DNA of 64,000 nucleotides, taken from REEB95 sp963762425 (GTDB lineage: Bacteria; Pseudomonadota; Alphaproteobacteria; ATCC43930; CGMCC-115725). Of this stretch, positions 9,629 to 18,634 are shown one piece after another. Position numbers and translations under genes: made by a program. The stretch lies in contig CAVXKY010000024.1 in the NCBI GenBank assembly GCA_963762425.1, positions 62,001-126,000 of the forward strand, given 5' to 3'. Position 1 is the first letter of the stretch. Every line of letters starts with the position of its first letter. The notes below the pieces were generated by a model. It made no database searches, was not told where the DNA came from, and saw only the letters and a list, made by a program, of their open reading frames with translations.

Positions 9629-10054
9629 TTAAGGCTTACCTGGGCCGGACAGGCTGGCCTTGATCTCGTCCGGTATCGATTCGGGCTTGATGCCCGCCCG
9701 CTCGGGATGAAACTTGGCCCAGACACGCTTCTCGAAACCCTCAACCGCCAACTTGTCGCCTTTGAGGATGCGGTGGCGGACGGTGAGGCTCGATCGGCCC
9801 CATTCGGCGATCTCGCATTCGGCCGCGATCACGTCGTCATAGAAGCACGGCCTGAGGAAAGTCGCTCCGGCATCGACCAGCGGCATGCCGATGATGCCGT
9901 ATTTCTTCCGCAACTCGGATCCGGAAAGCCCGGTGCGCTCGAACAGCCGCGACGTGCTGACGTCGAAGATGATGAAGAATTGCGGATAGTACACGACCCC
10001 GGCGGGATCGCATTGTCCCCATTCGATGCGGAATTCGCGGCGGTGAACCAGCAT
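9629..10054 (-). CDS. 4-hydroxybenzoyl-CoA thioesterase-type hotdog protein
   Basis: Single hotdog-fold acyl-CoA thioesterase of the 4HBT/YbgC group. The motif IEWGQCDPAGVVYYPQFF near residues 9-26 carries the catalytic Asp found in 4-hydroxybenzoyl-CoA thioesterases. I chose the ATG at 10054 (MLVHRREF), with an AAAAAGGAG-like site on the other strand's complement being absent but the hotdog strand starting immediately; the longer 10129 start adds an unrelated segment. The product is 141 residues, normal for the family. No aromatic-CoA pathway genes are adjacent, so the substrate is open. Confidence 0.82.
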   Translation of the reverse strand: MLVHRREFRIEWGQCDPAGVVYYPQFFIIFDVSTSRLFERTGLSGSELRKKYGIIGMPLVDAGATFLRPCFYDDVIAAECEIAEWGRSSLTVRHRILKGDKLAVEGFEKRVWAKFHPERAGIKPESIPDEIKASLSGPGKP

Positions 10055-10091
10055 ACGGTCAGCTTGCGCAAAAAGGAGATGGATGGCGGAC

Positions 10092-10126
10092 GAAAAAAGA
10101 GGGGGCACGGCTTGCGCCGTGCCCCC
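10092..10126 (-). terminator. intrinsic terminator for nrdJ
   Basis: GGGGGCACGGC / GCCGTGCCCCC stem with a TTGC loop (10101-10126). The A-rich flank at 10093-10098 becomes a T tract on the minus strand. It lies about 60 bp downstream of the nrdJ stop. Confidence 0.85.
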
Positions 10127-10186
10127 CAATTTCTGCCTCAGTCACGGTGCCGGCCGGGAGGCTGTAGCCGGGGTCCCGCGTTGCGA

Positions 10187-13100
10187 TCAACTACAGCCGC
10201 TGGTGCCGCCGCAGGTATCGCATTTGAGGCAGGTGCCGTTCCTTACCAGGGTGAAGTTGCCGCATTCGCCGCAACTGTCGCCCTCATATCCCTTCATCCG
10301 CGCCGCCTTGATCTGCTCGATCCGGCTGTCGGGCGGCGTCATGGAAGTGGTGGCGTGGAGCTCGGCGGCGAAATTGGTCGCCACCGCCACGTTGCCGCCG
10401 CCGGCCACTTCCAGCGTCGTGGCGCGAAGGCTGGCCTGAACCTGTCCTTGTTGCGCCGCCTTGGAACACGGTGAGCTTCTTGCGCATATAGCCGTTCGAA
10501 GCGACGCGTTGCATGACGGCGGCCATGTCGGGCCGGGGCCCTTCCGGCAGGTTCGATTCCGCCGCGCCCTTGCCCAGCGTGTCGGGCATGAGATCGGCCG
10601 GCTGCACATGCGCCAGATCGTTGCGGCCGAGATAGGAGATGGCGAGCTCGCGGAAGAGGTAGTCGAGGATCGAGGTCGACATCTTGATGGCGTCGTTGCC
10701 TTCGACCATGCCGGCCGGATCGAAGCGGGTGAAGGTGAAGGCCTCGACGAACTCTTCCAGCGGCACGCCATATTGCAGGCCGATCGAGATGGCGATGGCG
10801 AAGTTGTTCATCAGCGAGCGGAAGGCGGAGCCTTCCTTGTGCATGTCGATGAACACCTCGGCCAGGCGGCCATCTTCGTATTCGCCGGTGCGGAGATAGA
10901 CCTTGTGGCCCCCGACCGTGGCCTTCTGGGTGTAGCCCTTGCGGCGTTGCGGCAGGCGCGAGCGTTCGCGTGACACCCGCTCGATCACCCGCTCGACGAT
11001 GCGCTCGGCGATAATGGGCGCGCGCTCGGCCAGGTTTTTCGCGGCAAGCTCGGCCGAATCCTCGGTCTCGTCGTCGATCAGCATCGATTGCAGCGGCTGC
11101 GACAGCTTGGAGCCGTCGCGGTAGAGCGCGTTGGCCTTCAATCCCAGCCGCCAGGACAGCATGTAGGCGTCCTTGCACTGCTCGACCGTGGCGGCATTGG
11201 GCATGTTGATGGTCTTGGAGATCGCGCCCGAGATGAAGGGTTGGGCCGCGGCCATCATGCGGATGTGGCTGTCGACCGAGAGCGCGCGCTTGCCGATGCG
11301 GCCGCAGGGATTGGCGCAATCGAACACCGGCAAGTGCTCGTTCTTAATGAAGGGCGCGCCTTCGAGCGTCATGGCGCCGCAGCAATAAGTGTTGGCGGCG
11401 TCGATCTCGGCCTTGGTGAAGCCCAAGGCCGCGAGCATGTCAAAGGAAACCTCGTTCATCTGCGCGTCCGTGAACTCGAACGCGGCCTTGCAGAATTCCT
11501 CGCCCAGGGTCCACTTGTTGAAGGCGAATTTGATGTCGAAGGCGGTGGCGAGCTGGCTCTCCAGCGCTTCAAGCGCGCCTTCGGTGAAGCCTTTGGCCTT
11601 CAACTCCTTGTGGCCAATGGCGGGCGAGCCCTTGAGCGTGCCATGGCCCACGGCATAGAGCGTCATCGCCTCGATTTCATTCGCGGCATAGCCGAGCTTG
11701 GCGAGCGCCTCGGGCACGACGCGGTTGATGATGCGGAAATAGCCGCCGCCGGCGAGTTTCTTGAACTTCACCAGCGCGAAATCAGGTTCGATGCCGGTGG
11801 TGTCACAATCCATCACCAGGCCGATCGTCCCGGTGGGGGCGATGACCGTCGACTGGGCGTTGCGGTAGCCGTGCAGCTCGCCCAGCATCAGCGCCGCGTC
11901 CCAGGCCTGGCGCGCGGCCTGGACCAAGGTCCGGTCGGGACAGTTGACCGCGTCCAGCGGCACCGGCGGCACTGACAGCTCTTCATAGCCGGCGCGTTCG
12001 CCATGGGCGGCGCGGCGGTGATTGCGGATGACGCGCAACATGGCGTCGCGATTCTTGTCATAGCCGGGGAAGGCGCCCAGTTCGCCCGCCATCTCGGCCG
12101 AGGTGGCATAAGCGACGCCGGTCATCACCGCGGTGATGGCGGCGCACAGCGCGCGGCCTTGGTCGCTGTCATAGGACAGGCCGGCGGCCATCAATAGGCC
12201 GCCGATATTGGCGTAGCCCAGCCCCAGTGTCCGGAATTCGTAGCTGAGCCTGGCGATTTCCTTCGACGGGAATTGCGCCATCAGCACCGAGATTTCGAGC
12301 GCGACGGTCCACAGCCTTACCGCATGTTCGAAGGCCGGCGTGTCGAAATGCCCGCCCTCGCGGCGGAAGGTCATGAGGTTCAAGGAGGCGAGGTTGCACG
12401 CCGTGTCGTCGAGGAACATGTATTCCGAACACGGGTTGGACGCATTGATGCGCCCGCTCGCCGGGCAGGTATGCCACTCGTTGATGGTGGTGTCGTATTG
12501 CAGGCCGGGATCGGCGCTGGCCCAGGCCGCCTCGGCGATCTTTTCCCACAAATCGCGCGCTTCGAGCGATTTATGAACCTTGCCGTCGATGCGGCGGATC
12601 AAGTCCCACTTGCCGCCCTTCAGCACGCGCTCGAGGAAGTTGTTGGTGACCCGCACCGAGTTGTTGGAGTTCTGGCCCGAGACGGTGAGATAGGCCTCGC
12701 TGTCCCAATCGAGGTCATAGGTCTTGAAGTCGATCTTGGTGAAGCCTTGCTGGGCGAACTGGATGACACGCTGGACGTAGTTCTCGGGAATCATGACCGC
12801 GCGCGCGGCCTTGATCTCGCGCCGGAGCGCCATGTTGCGCTTGGGATCGTGGCGGTTCTCGCCCAAGGCCTGGGCCTCGGGTCCGTTGCAGGCGGCCATG
12901 ATGAGATTGAGGTGCTTCTGCGCGAGCTTCGAGCCCGAAACCAGCGCCGCGACCTTCTGCTCCTCGACCACCTTCCAGTCGATATAGGTCTCGATATCGG
13001 GATGGTCGATATCGACCGTGACCATCTTGGCGGCGCGCCGCGTGGTGCCGCCGGACTTGATCGCGCCCGCCGCACGGTCGCCGATCTTGAGGAAGCTCAT

Positions 13101-13862
13101 CAGGCCGGAGGACTTGCCGCCGCCCGACAATTTCTCGCCGTCGCCCCGGAGCTTGGAGAAATTCGAACCGGTGCCCGAGCCGTATTTGAACAGGCGCGCC
13201 TCGCGCACCCATAGATCCATGATCCCGCCCTCGTTGACGAGATCGTCGGCGACCGACTGGATGAAGCAGGCATGCGGCTGCGGATGTTCATAGGCGCTCT
13301 TCGACGCCACCAGCTCGCCGGTCTTGAAATCGACGTAATAGTGGCCTTGCGCCGGGCCGTCGATGCCATAGGCCCAATGCATGCCGGTGTTGAACCATTG
13401 CGGCGAATTGGGCGCCGCCATCTGGCGGCACAGCATGAAGCACATTTCGTCGTAATAGGCGCGGGCGTCCAACTCGGCGTCGAAGTAGCCGCCTTTCCAG
13501 CCCCAATAGGTCCAGGTTCCCGCGAGTCGGTGGAACACCTGTTTGGCGCTGCGCTCCAACTCGGCGCGTTCGGCCGCCGGCAGCTTCTCCAGCGCCTTGG
13601 CGTCCGGTGCCTTCCGCCACAGCCAGGATGGTACGTCCTTTTCCTCGACGGGTTTCAGCTTTGCCGGCACGCCGGCCTTGCGGAAATATTTCTGCGCCAG
13701 GATATCGCAGGCGACCTGACTCCAATCGGCCGGCACATCGATGTCCGGCAGATAGAAGACGCGCGACCCGTCCGGGTTGCGAATCTCGCTAATGACTGAT
13801 TTGAAGGCGATGCCTTGATAAGAATCCTGGCCGGCAGTCGTAAAACGACGCTCTATGCGCAT
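10187..13862 (-). CDS. nrdJ: vitamin B12-dependent (class II) ribonucleotide reductase, frameshifted near the C-terminus
   Basis: Reduces ribonucleotides using adenosylcobalamin, so it needs neither oxygen nor a separate radical subunit. The core carries NPCSEYMFLDDTACNLASLN and the NCDTTGIEPDF-type segment (as DCDTTGIEPDF). The C-terminus has a Cys-rich ribbon (CGECGNFTL...CLKCDTCGG) that relays electrons to the active site. The frame breaks near 10463: removing one base from a CC pair joins LTVF to KAAQQGQVQASLR and gives about 1224 residues. The ATG at 13862 is preferred over 13868 because GGGGGA is then 6 bp upstream. Two NrdR-like boxes lie upstream. Confidence 0.93.
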
Positions 13863-13898
13863 TAACATTCCCCCCGACTAAACCGCGCATCGGGCGGG

Positions 13899-13914
13899 AC
13901 ACCACATCTTGTGT
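13899..13914 (-). promoter_or_regulatory. NrdR-box-like site 1
   Basis: On the minus strand the site reads ACACAAGATGTGGTGT, a match at 13 of 16 positions to the NrdR consensus acaCwAtATaTwGtgt. It lies about 40 bp upstream of the nrdJ start. Confidence 0.6.
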
Positions 13915-13962
13915 CTGCCTAATGCGCAGACCACCAAAGTTGACAGAACTCTTACAGCAGTT

Positions 13963-13978
13963 CAACTAGATTTTGTGG
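13963..13978 (-). promoter_or_regulatory. NrdR-box-like site 2
   Basis: On the minus strand the site reads CCACAAAATCTAGTTG. The central C-x-A-x-A-T-x-T-x-G pattern of NrdR boxes is kept while the outer bases drift. It starts 64 bp from site 1, about six helical turns, so both could be bound on one DNA face. Confidence 0.5.
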
Positions 13979-14086
13979 TTGGGGACAGATTTTACTGCGA
14001 TATATAGATTTTATCGTATTTACAGGCTTTCATCGTCGCGTAACAGTGGATGATCCGGTGGATAAAGGAGCTTTTCGGGCTCCTTC

Positions 14087-14130
14087 GATTGTCACAAAAG
14101 CAAAGGCCGCGGCGAATCAACGCCGCGGCC
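14087..14130 (-). terminator. intrinsic terminator for the binding-protein gene
   Basis: GGCCGCGGCG / CGCCGCGGCC stem with a 6-nt loop (14105-14130). On the minus strand it is followed by TTTGCTTTTG. A second, smaller hairpin (GGAGC...GCTCC, 14066-14082) lies just beyond. The stretch 13979-14086 holds no credible gene and should contain the nrdJ promoter. Confidence 0.75.
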
Positions 14131-14152
14131 CGCCGTGGAGGCCTGGATCGGG

Positions 14153-15430
14153 TTATTGCCCCGCCGCCTTCTTGGCGTCGTAGGGATAGCGGAAGACGCC
14201 CGACTTGTATTCCGGCGGGTAGAGAATCACCTGCGTCCCCGCCCGGCGGAACTGGTCGAGATCGTTGCCTTTGACCCCCTGATATTGGACGAACAGGATG
14301 CGCCCTTTCGCCCATTCGCCGTTGGAGGCGAACTTCACGTTGCCGACCACCGTCTTAAAAGTGTTGGCGTGGATGTATTGCCCGATCTTGTCCTGGTCGA
14401 GGCTGCCGACCTTGGTGACCGCATCGCCCAGGATCTGCATCTCGGCATAAGCGAAGGGCGGCAGATAATAGCCCAGCGGATCGACGCCCGCGGTCGCCGC
14501 CTTCGCCTGGTAGCGCTTGAGGAAATCCTCGGTGCCCGGGAATTTCATCGTCTTCTCCGGCACATAGACGTCGTAGACGACAAGGCCGTTCAACAGCGGC
14601 CCGAGCTGCTGTTTGATAGGCGTGAAGGCGATGCCGATCATGCCGCCGCCGAAAATCTTGGCCTTAAGCCCGGCCTCATTGGCCGCGCGCACGATGCCCA
14701 CCGATTCGGGCGGGTAGGAGGCGACATAGACGATGTCCGGCTTGGTCGCCTGGACGGCGTGGATGATAGGCGAGAAATCGGCCGAATTGGGCGGATAGCT
14801 CTGGTCATAGACTACTTGCAATCCAAGTTGCTTCACCACGTCGCGGGCGCCGCCGATCACGTTTTGCGCGAATTCGGCGTTGGCCGCCACCAGAGCCACG
14901 GTCTTAGGCTTCGGGTTCATGCTCATGGCGACTTGGAAGAAGCCGTATGACGGAGCGATGGCGGTGTTCTCGCCATTGGGCAGGATCTGGAAATACTTGT
15001 CGTAATTGAAGCTGGCATTCACCGCGGTGCCGAACAGCGCCATGAACACCATGTTGTGCTGCATGGCGATCGGCATGGCCGGGGCGATCTGGCCGGTGGC
15101 ATAGGCGGAAATCAATAGGTCCACCTTATCCACGTCCAAAAGCTTGGTGTAGATCGCTGGCACATTGGAGGGTGTGCTCTGGTCGTCGTAATAGACCAAC
15201 TCGACCTGACGGCCCAACAAGCCGCCCTTGGCGTTGATGTCGTCCTGCCACATCTGCATTGCCAGGAGCGCAGGCTTGCCGCCGCCGGCGAGGCCGCCGG
15301 TCAAGGACATGCTCAGGCCGATCTTGATCGGATCGGCGGCCAGCGAAACCGCGGGTAATGCTATGGCCGCGAAGGCGGCGACAACCCAGCCTATCGCCGC
15401 CAAGCGCAGGCGGCGCCTATGGATAGTCAT
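14153..15430 (-). CDS. ABC transporter substrate-binding protein, branched-chain amino acid type (LivJ-like)
   Basis: Periplasmic type I binding protein of the HAAT/Leu-Ile-Val family. An N-terminal basic stretch and hydrophobic core (AAIGWVVAAFAAIALPAVSLAA) form a signal peptide. The mature domain opens with IKIGLSMSLTGGLAGGGKPAL and includes DDINAKGGLLGRQVELVYYDDQ, hallmarks of the family. The 425-residue length is typical. No permease or ATPase gene is adjacent, and a terminator follows, so it is an orphan that must use components encoded elsewhere. The ligand cannot be assigned; many homologues bind aromatic acids or amides. Confidence 0.9.
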   Translation of the reverse strand: MTIHRRRLRLAAIGWVVAAFAAIALPAVSLAADPIKIGLSMSLTGGLAGGGKPALLAMQMWQDDINAKGGLLGRQVELVYYDDQSTPSNVPAIYTKLLDVDKVDLLISAYATGQIAPAMPIAMQHNMVFMALFGTAVNASFNYDKYFQILPNGENTAIAPSYGFFQVAMSMNPKPKTVALVAANAEFAQNVIGGARDVVKQLGLQVVYDQSYPPNSADFSPIIHAVQATKPDIVYVASYPPESVGIVRAANEAGLKAKIFGGGMIGIAFTPIKQQLGPLLNGLVVYDVYVPEKTMKFPGTEDFLKRYQAKAATAGVDPLGYYLPPFAYAEMQILGDAVTKVGSLDQDKIGQYIHANTFKTVVGNVKFASNGEWAKGRILFVQYQGVKGNDLDQFRRAGTQVILYPPEYKSGVFRYPYDAKKAAGQ

Positions 15431-15473
15431 GGATAACCCTCCCTCTACTTTGCTGCTTATGTTGCTCGAAACC

Positions 15474-15629
15474 CTAATACATTAATCCCCCCTGCGCCAG
15501 GATGCGGTGGCCGTTCGCCGCCAGTTTCACCCCCTTGCGCCGGGTGGGCCGGATCATGGCCCAATTCTGCTTGCCGTCTGGACGGCGCTTGTGGGCAGTG
15601 CCATAGTCCGCCCAATTCGTCACGGACAT
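15474..15629 (-). CDS. possible small basic protein
   Basis: A 51-codon frame (MSVTNWADYGTAHKRRPDG...) on the strand opposite NDUFA12, between that gene and the binding-protein gene. The composition (Trp, Tyr, Lys/Arg mix) is more protein-like than most antisense shadows here, and the frame ends cleanly with TAG. I do not recognise a family and no strong ribosome site is evident. It may be nothing more than the shared upstream region. Confidence 0.3.
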   Translation of the reverse strand: MSVTNWADYGTAHKRRPDGKQNWAMIRPTRRKGVKLAANGHRILAQGGLMY

Positions 15630-15660
15630 CACATCTGGGCAAGTCTTTGCCCTACGGCGC

Positions 15661-16038
15661 ATGAATATCGGCACCCTGCTCTATACCTGGCTCAAAGGCG
15701 AACTCGCCGGCACCGATCAGTTCGGCAACCGCTATTACCGCGAGCGCGGCCGGCGGGCCTTGAAGCGCGGCGGCGGGATCGAGAGCCGCGAGCGCCGCTG
15801 GGTGATGTATAACGGCGAGGTTGAGGCTTCGCGCGTACCGCCGGAATGGCACGCTTGGCTGCATCACACCGTGGACGAGTTGCCGAAGGATGCCGGCCAC
15901 CTCAAATATCCCTGGCAGAAAGAGCATCAACCCAATCTGAGCGGCACGCCCGGAGCCTATCGCCCGCCGGGTTCGCTCTTGAAAGGCGGTGCGCGCGAAC
16001 ATGCCAGCGGCGATTACGAGCCGTGGACGCCGGAGTGA
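15661..16038 (+). CDS. NADH:ubiquinone oxidoreductase subunit NDUFA12
   Basis: Accessory subunit of respiratory complex I shared by mitochondria (B17.2) and Alphaproteobacteria, binding at the base of the peripheral arm. The family signature G(T)DxFGNRYYRERG (TDQFGNRYYRE near residues 18-28), then RRWVMYNG and VPPEWHAWLHHTVDELP, are all present in 125 residues. The C-terminus is Pro-rich. As usual in this class, it sits away from the nuo operon, here heading a run with mlaD, a methyltransferase and a DUF2155 gene. It is strong evidence for the alphaproteobacterial origin of the window. Confidence 0.95.
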   Translation: MNIGTLLYTWLKGELAGTDQFGNRYYRERGRRALKRGGGIESRERRWVMYNGEVEASRVPPEWHAWLHHTVDELPKDAGHLKYPWQKEHQPNLSGTPGAYRPPGSLLKGGAREHASGDYEPWTPE

Positions 16039-16066
16039 GATTCTTGCCTCAAGGAGCGGAACTGCC

Positions 16067-16558
16067 ATGAACCGCAATGTCGTCGAAACCGTCGTTGGCG
16101 CCGTCGTCCTGGTGGTTGCCGCCGTCTTCCTGTTCTTCGCCTACACCACCACCCAGGTGCATGCGGTGGGCGGCTATACGCTGACGGCGCAATTCGACAA
16201 GGTCGACGGTTTGCGCGACGGCGGCGACGTCAGGATCAGCGGCATCAAGGTCGGCACCATCCTTTCGCAGACGCTCGATCCCAAAACTTTCTTCGCCAAC
16301 CTCACCATCAGCATGGACCCGGCGATCAAGCTGCCGGTGGATTCGGTCGCCACCATCACCTCCTCGGGGTTGTTGGGGGATAAATTCCTTTCGATCGAAC
16401 CCGGCAACGAGGACCAGATCATCCCGCCGGCCGGGCGCATCACGCACACTCAGTCGGGCATGAGCCTTAAATCGCTGATCGGCCAGATGATTTACGGCCA
16501 GGCGCAGCAGAAGAAGGGCGACAGCTCTCCGCCCGCGCCCGGACCGCAAAAGCCGTGA
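16067..16558 (+). CDS. mlaD: MlaD-family outer-membrane lipid asymmetry protein (MCE domain)
   Basis: Inner-membrane-anchored MCE protein of the Mla phospholipid transport system, forming a hexameric ring in the periplasm. One N-terminal transmembrane helix (VVGAVVLVVAAVFLFFAY, about residues 7-24) leads into an MCE domain (FDKVDGLRDGGDVRISGIKVG, about 41-61) and a C-terminal helix (SLKSLIGQMIYG). I chose the ATG at 16067, with AAGGAG 11 bp upstream, over the 15989 frame start, which lies inside the previous gene. The 163-residue size is normal. mlaE and mlaF are not nearby, as is common in Alphaproteobacteria. Confidence 0.92.
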   Translation: MNRNVVETVVGAVVLVVAAVFLFFAYTTTQVHAVGGYTLTAQFDKVDGLRDGGDVRISGIKVGTILSQTLDPKTFFANLTISMDPAIKLPVDSVATITSSGLLGDKFLSIEPGNEDQIIPPAGRITHTQSGMSLKSLIGQMIYGQAQQKKGDSSPPAPGPQKP

Positions 16559-17337
16559 CGCCGGCCCCGGGCGCGGGCATCGCCGAGCAGCGCTGGGATC
16601 CCGAACGCTATCGCCGCAACGCCGCTTTTGTCCCGGCCCTGGGCCAGGGCGTGTTGGAGTTGCTCGCCGCCAGGCCAGGCGAGCGCATCCTCGATCTCGG
16701 CTGCGGCGACGGCACGTTGACCGCCACCCTGGCCGCGACATCCGATGTCGTGGGCGTCGATGCGAGCGCCGAGCAGATCGCGGCGGCCAAGGCGCGCGGC
16801 CTCGACGCGCGCGTGCTGGACGCCGGCCGGCTCGCCTTCAAGGGTGAATTCGACGCCGTGTTCTCTAACGCGGCGCTGCACTGGATGCGCGATCCCGACG
16901 CGGTGATCGATGGCGTGTGGCGCGCGCTTCGCCCCGGTGGGCGTTTTGTCGCCGAATGCGGCGGCGCGGGCAATGTGGCCTATGTCCTCGGCGCCTTGCT
17001 GGCGGCGTTGAAGCGGCGCGGCATCGACGGCAGGCCGGCCATTCCGTGGTATTTCCCTTCGCCCGATGAATATCGCGCCAAGCTCGAAGCGCGGGGATTC
17101 AAGGTCGCCTCGATCGTGTTGTTCCCGCGACCGACCGAACTGCCGGGACGGCTCGGCGATTGGCTCGATACCTTCGCCGAGAGCTTCCTGGCGTTGGTGC
17201 CGGAATTCCAGCGCCAGGATTTCAAGGGCGAGGTCGAGGACGCATTGCGGCCGTTTCTCTTCAAGGACGGACTCTGGTCGGTCGATTACGTGCGGCTGCG
17301 CTTTGCCGCGGTTAAGCCGGCGGAAATATCCTCATGA
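16555..17337 (+). CDS. class I SAM-dependent methyltransferase
   Basis: Cytoplasmic methyltransferase of the methyltransf_11/25 type, resembling trans-aconitate methyltransferases. The GTG start overlaps the mlaD stop (GTGA). Motif I is LDLGCGDGTLT (residues 45-55), the acidic strand-2 end is VVGVDASAEQI, and post-motif FSNAALHWM and LRPGGRFVAE follow. The 260-residue protein has the family's C-terminal half (WYFPSPDEYRAKLEARGF). Substrate unknown. Tight overlaps on both sides show it is co-transcribed with mlaD and the small downstream gene. Confidence 0.85.
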   Translation: MTPAPGAGIAEQRWDPERYRRNAAFVPALGQGVLELLAARPGERILDLGCGDGTLTATLAATSDVVGVDASAEQIAAAKARGLDARVLDAGRLAFKGEFDAVFSNAALHWMRDPDAVIDGVWRALRPGGRFVAECGGAGNVAYVLGALLAALKRRGIDGRPAIPWYFPSPDEYRAKLEARGFKVASIVLFPRPTELPGRLGDWLDTFAESFLALVPEFQRQDFKGEVEDALRPFLFKDGLWSVDYVRLRFAAVKPAEISS

Positions 17338-17564
17338 ACAAGCTCAAACTGCCCACTTGGCTTACGCCCGGAGGCGAGCCGGTTTCCTGTCTCGACAAAA
17401 TCAAGGTTCTGAACGAGAACCTCGAGGAAATCCGCGAGATGGCACAGGACGCGCTCGAGGACGCGGTGCTGATGGGTTGCGACGAGACGCAATTCCGCAA
17501 GGTACTGCGCGAGCTGGGCGAGGGGCTGACCAATCCCTACAAGAACAAGAAGGGTAAGGCGTGA
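17334..17564 (+). CDS. small conserved protein of unknown function
   Basis: A 76-residue soluble, mostly helical protein (EEIREMAQDALEDAVLMGCDETQFRKVLREL) with an N-terminal KLPTWLTPGGEPVSC segment. Its ATG overlaps the methyltransferase stop (ATGA), and its own stop overlaps the next GTG, so translation is probably coupled. I recall similar small proteins in the same position in other Alphaproteobacteria but cannot name a function. Confidence 0.75.
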   Translation: MNKLKLPTWLTPGGEPVSCLDKIKVLNENLEEIREMAQDALEDAVLMGCDETQFRKVLRELGEGLTNPYKNKKGKA

Positions 17565-17989
17565 GGCGGATCGTGGCCCTGAGCTTGATGGCACTGCTCG
17601 CGGTCGCGGGCGACGCTGGCGCCCAGGTAACCATGGGCCAGCTGCAAGGAAACGTGGCGGTGCTGCAAGGCCTCGACAAGACGACGGCGCGGGTCTCGAA
17701 ATTCGATGCGCCGATCGACAAGCCGGTGCATTTCGGCACTTTGGTGATCACCGTGCGCGCCTGCTACAAGCATCCCCCCGAGGAGAGGCCCGAAACCACG
17801 GCCTTTCTCGAAATCGACGAAACCCGTCCCAACGGCGCGGCCAGCGAAACCAAGCGCGTCTTCAGCGGCTGGATGTTCGCCTCCTCGCCGGCGATCTCGG
17901 CGCTCGAGGATCCGATCTACGACGTCAACGTGCTCGACTGCAAGATTCCGGCGACCTCCGCGCCGCCGAGCGGCCCGCCGGGAAAGTAG
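17561..17989 (+). CDS. DUF2155 domain-containing periplasmic protein
   Basis: Exported protein of 142 residues: signal peptide MRRIVALSLMALLAVAGDAGA, then a DUF2155 core with VRACYKHPPEERPETTAFLEI and FSGWMFASSPAISALEDPIYDVNVLDC, both characteristic. Two conserved Cys could form a disulfide. The function is unknown; the family is largely alphaproteobacterial. The GTG start overlaps the previous stop (GTGA). Its last 73 bp overlap the 3' end of aat on the opposite strand, and both C-termini look authentic. Confidence 0.9.
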   Translation: MRRIVALSLMALLAVAGDAGAQVTMGQLQGNVAVLQGLDKTTARVSKFDAPIDKPVHFGTLVITVRACYKHPPEERPETTAFLEIDETRPNGAASETKRVFSGWMFASSPAISALEDPIYDVNVLDCKIPATSAPPSGPPGK

Positions 17990-18570
17990 GCCGGCGTCTT
18001 TATCGCCTCGCCCAGGATGCGGTGATAGCGCGCGCGCGGAATCTCGATCGCGCCGAAACGCCGCAAATGTTCGGTGACGAACTGCACATCCAGAAGCCTG
18101 TAACCGCCTTTGCGCAGCAAGGCGACCAGCGTCGCCAGCGCCGCCTTGCTGGCATCGGTCTCGCGCGAGAACATGCTTTCGCCGAAAAACGCGCCGCCCA
18201 AGCTGACGCCGTAAAGCCCGCCGGCGAGCCGGCCCTGGCGCCAGGCCTCGATGCTGTGCGCCTGGCCGCTCCGGTGCAGCTCGGAATAGAGCGCGACGAT
18301 CTCGCGGTTGATCCAGGTTTGCGGGCGATCGGGCGCTGCCTCGGCGCAGCCGCGGATCACGCCCTCGAAGTCGCGATCAATCTTGATCTCGAAAATCTCG
18401 CGCCGCAAAGTCCGGGCCAGCCGCCGCGGCAGGTGGAATTTGTCGAGCGGCAGCACGCCGCGGCGTTCGGGATCGACCCAGAACAGCTCCGGATCCTCGG
18501 CCGTTTCCGCCATCGGGAAAATGCCGGCGGCATAGGCGCGCAGCAGAATATCGGGGGTGAGCCCAGCCAT
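17917..18570 (-). CDS. aat: leucyl/phenylalanyl-tRNA-protein transferase
   Basis: Attaches Leu or Phe to proteins with N-terminal Arg or Lys, making the primary destabilising residues read by ClpS-ClpAP. The family signature is clear: LLRAYAAGIFPMAE, FWVDPERRGVLPLDKFH, and the catalytic-core GGLYGVSLGGAFFGESMFSRETDASKAAL (about residues 117-145). The 217 residues match the short alphaproteobacterial form, ending in LQSSTLTS like its relatives, so the overlap with DUF2155 is real rather than a misplaced stop. It is followed downstream only by that convergent gene. Confidence 0.95.
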   Translation of the reverse strand: MAGLTPDILLRAYAAGIFPMAETAEDPELFWVDPERRGVLPLDKFHLPRRLARTLRREIFEIKIDRDFEGVIRGCAEAAPDRPQTWINREIVALYSELHRSGQAHSIEAWRQGRLAGGLYGVSLGGAFFGESMFSRETDASKAALATLVALLRKGGYRLLDVQFVTEHLRRFGAIEIPRARYHRILGEAIKTPAYFPGGPLGGAEVAGILQSSTLTS

Positions 18571-18634
18571 TGCCCCTGATTAGAATGAATTTCTTCTTTC
18601 CCGTCACGTCCCGCGGAAAACAGGGATATCCCGC

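Noticed and set aside
13863..14050. Looked for a cobalamin riboswitch upstream of B12-dependent nrdJ
   Set aside because: No B12-box-like sequence or extended structured leader recognised; the region is explained better by NrdR-like boxes.
13992..14315. 107-codon minus-strand frame upstream of nrdJ
   Set aside because: It runs through the terminator hairpin and the end of the binding-protein gene, with no protein-like character.
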